Assembly (NCBI GenBank): GCA_934527255.1
Contig: CAKTAM010000091.1
Span: forward strand, 1 to 7,333
Direction: 5' to 3'
Length of the DNA stretch: 7,333 nt
From: an uncultured Oscillospiraceae bacterium
GTDB lineage: Bacteria > Bacillota > Clostridia > Oscillospirales > Ruminococcaceae
The notes beneath the pieces are model-generated. The model saw only the letters and a program-made list of their open reading frames with translations. It ran no database searches and had not been told where the DNA came from. The position numbers and the translations under genes were made by a program. Shown piece by piece: positions 4,582 through 7,333 of the stretch; position 1 is the first letter of the stretch, and each line of letters opens with the position of its first letter.

Positions 4582-6526
4582 ATTTGTAGCCGTAGTTTTC
4601 GTACAGATAGGTAAAATGCGGGTTGTAGCAGGGGTCGCCCTGCTGCAGCAGTGTTTGCCAGCGCTGCACAAAGGCCGCGCGCTCGCGCTCGAACCGGGCG
4701 CGGTTGGGGCCCTCGGTGTCATAGCCGCGGCTCTTGCTTTCGTAATGCACGCCGCCCGCATAGGGGGTATAAACATTGCGCAGCCCGGCCTCGCCCAGAC
4801 GCAGGCAGAAATCAACATCGTTAAAGGCCACGGCAAACCGCGTTTCGTCCAGCCCGCCCAGCCGACGGTACAGCGACGCCTTGATCATCAGGCAGGCCCC
4901 TGTCACGGCCGAGTAGTTCTGTGTTGTCACCAGACGGTTCAGGTCTCCGCCGTTGGTGCCGGGCAGGCCCTTGTGGCTGTGCCCGGCCGTGCCGCCGATG
5001 CCGACGATGACCCCGGCGTGCTGGATGGTACCGTCCGGGTACAGCAGCTTGCCGCCCACCGCGCCAATGCCCGGCTGCTGCGAATAGCTGAGCAGCTCGC
5101 GCACAAAGCCCGGCGTTGTCACCTCAATATCGTTGTTCAGCAGCAGCAAATGCTCGCCGCGGGCGTGCCGCGCGCCGAAATTGTTAATGGCGGAAAAATT
5201 GAACGGGCCCTCCCACACCAGCACCTGCAGGCCGGGATACCGCTGTTTGGCCGTCTCATAATAGGCGAAGGTGGCGGGGTCGGTGCTGTTGTTCTCCAGC
5301 ACCAGCACCTCCAGCGGCTGCCAGCCCGCACAGGCGTACAGCGTGGAAAGGCAGCGCTCGAGGTCGTCGGCATGGTCCTTGCTTGGGATGAGCACCGAAA
5401 CCAGCGGACTGCCCTTGACGGCGACGGTCGGGTGATAGGTGCCGGGGTACTCAGGCTGGATTTCCACCGCCGCGGGCCAGCCGATGCGGTCAAAGTGAGC
5501 CTCCAGCGCGGCGCGGCCCGCCTCCAGCGCGTAGGGCTTGGCCGAAATGTCGCTGGCAGTGCTGGCCGCATGGCTGCGCCAGATATACAGCACCTTGGGC
5601 ACATGCGCCACCCGGCGGGCCTTTTCGGTCAGGCGCAGGATGAGATCATAATCCTGCGCGCCGTTGTAGGCGCTGCGCTCCTCGGCACCCGCCTTTTCCA
5701 GCAGCGCGCGGGAAAAGGCGGAAAAATGCGTGATGTAATTGCAGCCCTGCAGCTGCTCGGGGCACCAATCCGGCTTGAAATGGTACTGCACCAGCTTTTT
5801 CAGATCACTGTTCAGCACGATCTCGTCCGAATAGACATAATCGGCGCCCTGCTCGTTGATGGCGCGCACCACTTCATACAGCGCGTTGCTCTGCAGCACG
5901 TCGTCATGATCCAGCAGGGCCAACCACTCGCCGTCGGCGGCGGCCAGCGCGCGGTTGGTGTTGCCCGCAATCCCCTCGTTGCAGGCCAGCCGCACATAGC
6001 GGATGCGCTTGTCATGCAGGCGGGCGACGCGCTTTTCCAGCGGCGAGGCAGGCAGCGCGGCGGCCGCCCGGGCATAGGACGCCGGATCCTTTGGCACATC
6101 CTCCGGGCTGGTATTGGGCGCGGTGCTGGCATCTGCCAGCACCAGCTGCCAGCGGGGGTAGCTCTGGCGCAGCACACTGCGCACCATATCGTCAAAATAA
6201 CGGGGCGGCGTGCGCCATACCGGCACCAGAATACTGACGGTGGGCATCTGGGCAAAGGCCGCCTGCCGCTGCGCCTTCCACTCGCGGCGCAGCGGGATAT
6301 CCGCGCGGTGCTTCCACACCTCGCGGTGCAGCGCCAGGTTCAGCCGGAAACCGGCCTCCCGCCCCAGCGCCTGCCAGCCGCGCGTGCGCACACACGCGGC
6401 CGCGCGTGATGCCAGGCTGTAAATACGCCCCCAATGCAGGTTGCGGCGCACCGCCCGGCCAAGGCTGTCCGCCTGCGGGGGCGGCGTGTTCTCCTGCGGC
6501 TGTGCTTTCAACGGCTGCGATGGCAT
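4580..6526 (-). CDS. Two-domain family-2 glycosyltransferase (first of a tandem pair)
   Basis: A 648-residue paralogue of the downstream gene, with two GT-A family-2 domains. Numbering is from ATG 6526. The Pro/Gln-rich start (1-20) is followed by a basic stretch to about 90. Domain 1 begins at VSILVPVWRTP (97-107) and has ADAST (131-135), DHDD (206-209), HFKPD (249-253) and QDYD (291-294). Domain 2 begins at VSVLIPSKDH (376-385) and has ENNSTDP (411-417), NND (464-466), FNDVDFC (568-574) and HYESKSRG (594-601). An Ala/Pro-rich insertion of about 29 residues (137-165) follows ADAST and is absent from the paralogue. I prefer ATG 6526 because AGGGAGGGG ends six bases before it; an in-frame ATG at 6547 would add seven residues but has AGGA almost touching it. 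Acting in the cytoplasm, it probably extends the polysaccharide exported by the neighbouring ABC transporter. Specificity is not predictable. Confidence 0.9.
   Translation of the reverse strand: MPSQPLKAQPQENTPPPQADSLGRAVRRNLHWGRIYSLASRAAACVRTRGWQALGREAGFRLNLALHREVWKHRADIPLRREWKAQRQAAFAQMPTVSILVPVWRTPPRYFDDMVRSVLRQSYPRWQLVLADASTAPNTSPEDVPKDPASYARAAAALPASPLEKRVARLHDKRIRYVRLACNEGIAGNTNRALAAADGEWLALLDHDDVLQSNALYEVVRAINEQGADYVYSDEIVLNSDLKKLVQYHFKPDWCPEQLQGCNYITHFSAFSRALLEKAGAEERSAYNGAQDYDLILRLTEKARRVAHVPKVLYIWRSHAASTASDISAKPYALEAGRAALEAHFDRIGWPAAVEIQPEYPGTYHPTVAVKGSPLVSVLIPSKDHADDLERCLSTLYACAGWQPLEVLVLENNSTDPATFAYYETAKQRYPGLQVLVWEGPFNFSAINNFGARHARGEHLLLLNNDIEVTTPGFVRELLSYSQQPGIGAVGGKLLYPDGTIQHAGVIVGIGGTAGHSHKGLPGTNGGDLNRLVTTQNYSAVTGACLMIKASLYRRLGGLDETRFAVAFNDVDFCLRLGEAGLRNVYTPYAGGVHYESKSRGYDTEGPNRARFERERAAFVQRWQTLLQQGDPCYNPHFTYLYENYGYK
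5894..5922. repeat. 29-base block shared with 4064-4092 (copy 2)
   Basis: Identical to 4064-4092 and placed at the same spot of the paralogous gene (around LALLDHDDVL of domain 1). Shorter near-identical blocks also mark domain 2, for example the LLLLNND region at about 3303-3327 and 5133-5157. Confidence 0.85.
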
Positions 6527-6532
6527 GGCAAA

Positions 6533-6541
6533 CCCCTCCCT
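6533..6541 (-). promoter_or_regulatory. Strong ribosome binding site deciding the first glycosyltransferase start
   Basis: On the minus strand this reads AGGGAGGGG and ends six bases before ATG 6526. It lies inside the seven extra codons that a start at 6547 would add, which argues that 6526 is the real start. Confidence 0.8.
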
Positions 6542-6557
6542 GAGCATTCTTCCTGCA

Positions 6558-7292
6558 TCAATCCTTGGTGGCCTGACGGTAGGCGGCGCACACCTCTGCG
6601 GCCGGGCCGTCCATGACCTTTTCGCCGTGGCTCAGCCATGCCACCTTGTTGCACATGCGCTCGACCTGCTCGATGGAATGGCTGACGAGGATCACCGTCG
6701 TGCCGCCCTCCATCAGCTGGCGCATGCGATCCTCGCATTTCTGCTGAAACAGAAAATCGCCGACCGACAAAATTTCATCGGCGATCAGCACCTCCGGCTT
6801 GGTGATGGTGGCAATGGCAAAGCCGATGCGCGCCACCATGCCGCTGGAATAGTTTTTCAAGGGCACATCCAGAAAATCGCGCAGCTCGCTGAACTCCACG
6901 ATCTCGTCAAATTTTTCATCCAGGTAACTGGGGGTGAAGCCCAGCACCGTACCGTTGAGATAGATGTTCTCGCGGGCGGTCAGATCCATATCAAACCCGG
7001 CGCCCAGCTCGATGAGCGGGGCAATGCTGCCATGCACCGTACAGCTGCCCTCGCTGGGCTTGTACACCCCGGCAATGACCTTGAGCAGGGTGGATTTGCC
7101 GCTGCCGTTCAGGCCGACCAGGCCGTAAAAATCGCCCTTTTCCACATTTAGGCTGACGTTTTTCAGCGCATAGAACTCATCGTACTGCAGACGTCCCTGC
7201 ACCAACGCCATAAAATATTCCTTCAGGCTTTCGTGCTTTTCCTTGGAAAGGTTGAAGCGCATGGAAACGTTGTTGACTTCGATCACACTCAT
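6558..7292 (-). CDS. wzt: Wzt-type polysaccharide ABC exporter, ATP-binding subunit
   Basis: A 244-residue ABC ATPase of the Wzt/RfbE/TagH/KpsT group, powering export of a finished polysaccharide (O-antigen-, teichoic- or capsule-like) across the membrane with a Wzm permease. Visible motifs: Walker A GLNGSGKST (60-68), the group-typical APLIELGAGF (91-100), DLTARENIYLNG (103-114), signature YSSGM (148-152), Walker B VLIADE (168-173), D-loop SVGD (176-179) and H-loop His205 in VSHS. The protein ends at the ATPase fold. There is no C-terminal carbohydrate-binding domain as in the long Wzt of E. coli O9a, so chain-end recognition is not expected here. Start ATG 7292 has GGGAGGAG eight bases upstream; an 11-codon extension to a TTG at 7325 would overlap the permease end. 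The gene follows the permease by 16 bases and precedes the glycosyltransferases by 31, indicating one operon. Confidence 0.93.
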   Translation of the reverse strand: MSVIEVNNVSMRFNLSKEKHESLKEYFMALVQGRLQYDEFYALKNVSLNVEKGDFYGLVGLNGSGKSTLLKVIAGVYKPSEGSCTVHGSIAPLIELGAGFDMDLTARENIYLNGTVLGFTPSYLDEKFDEIVEFSELRDFLDVPLKNYSSGMVARIGFAIATITKPEVLIADEILSVGDFLFQQKCEDRMRQLMEGGTTVILVSHSIEQVERMCNKVAWLSHGEKVMDGPAAEVCAAYRQATKD

Positions 7293-7300
7293 TGCCGCAG

Positions 7301-7308
7301 CTCCTCCC
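7301..7308 (-). promoter_or_regulatory. Ribosome binding site of the Wzt-type ATPase
   Basis: GGGAGGAG on the minus strand ends eight bases before ATG 7292 and begins right after the stop codon of the upstream frame at 7309. It supports 7292 as the start. Confidence 0.75.
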
Positions 7309-7332
7309 TTACAGATGCAGAACAAACCGATC
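7309..7332 (-). CDS. C-terminal end of a probable Wzm-type export permease
   Basis: The minus-strand frame entering from the right edge ends in DRFVLHL and a TAA at 7309-7311, immediately before the ribosome binding site of the ATPase gene. Wzm-type polysaccharide ABC permeases commonly end in a short motif of the kind (Q)D(K/R)F(I/V)L followed by a few residues, and wzm normally sits directly before wzt. Seven residues plus gene order are slender evidence. Another minus-strand frame also stays open across this stretch and ends in the TGA overlapping ATG 7292, so the identity is a reasoned guess. The bulk of the gene is outside the window. Confidence 0.5.
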   Translation of the reverse strand, partial: DRFVLHL

Positions 7333-7333
7333 C

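Noticed and set aside
2483..6409. A 1308-codon open frame on the plus strand
   Set aside because: It is fully antisense to the two glycosyltransferases, whose motifs and ribosome sites are clear. GC-rich third positions keep the opposite frame open. The translation shows no domain and is rich in Gln, His and Arg repeats typical of such shadows.
6527..6547. Start of the first glycosyltransferase at ATG 6547
   Set aside because: The only purine-rich stretch, AGGA, almost touches that ATG, while AGGGAGGGG sits six bases before ATG 6526.

Overview
The window looks like a chromosomal segment from a GC-rich Gram-positive gut-type Clostridia (Bacillota, perhaps Oscillospiraceae). That placement is inferred from strong GGAGG-type Shine-Dalgarno sites, a KhpA C-terminus, a DUF421/YetF membrane protein and a clostridial-style ABC-dependent polysaccharide cluster. 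No rRNA, tRNA, CRISPR array or recognisable transposase is present.

Left part, plus strand. The window opens inside the 3' end of khpA (KH-domain RNA-binding protein), closed by a strong intrinsic terminator at 178-220. A complete DUF421/YetF-family membrane protein follows (281-988). About 590 bases without a credible gene come next (989-1577). They hold one terminator-like hairpin, several more short hairpins, and a promoter-like extended -10 element at the far end.

Middle. An alpha/beta-hydrolase gene, visibly more AT-rich than its surroundings, occupies about 1578-2454. Its 5' end is damaged in two ways. The codon at the ideal distance from a GGGAGG site is ATC instead of ATG, and a +1 shift near 1683-1685 separates the first 35 codons from the remaining open frame (1681-2454). 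It is probably a decaying acquired gene, unless the shift is a sequencing error. A bidirectional terminator at 2594-2640 separates it from the convergent genes on the other strand.

Right part, minus strand, transcribed from right to left as one apparent operon. First come the last codons of a probable Wzm-type polysaccharide export permease (7309-7332). They are followed by its Wzt-type ATPase (6558-7292) and two large paralogous two-domain family-2 glycosyltransferases (4580-6526 and 2738-4549). Gaps are only 16, 31 and 30 bases. The inferred job is to build a cell-surface polysaccharide on the inner face of the membrane and export the finished chain through the ABC transporter. The sugar identity cannot be read from this window.

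No clearly new system is visible. The observations most worth a second look are the doubly damaged hydrolase, the hairpin-rich gap at 1133-1345, the overlapping inverted repeats on the hydrolase promoter, and the tandem duplicated glycosyltransferases next to a short Wzt that lacks a carbohydrate-binding tail.
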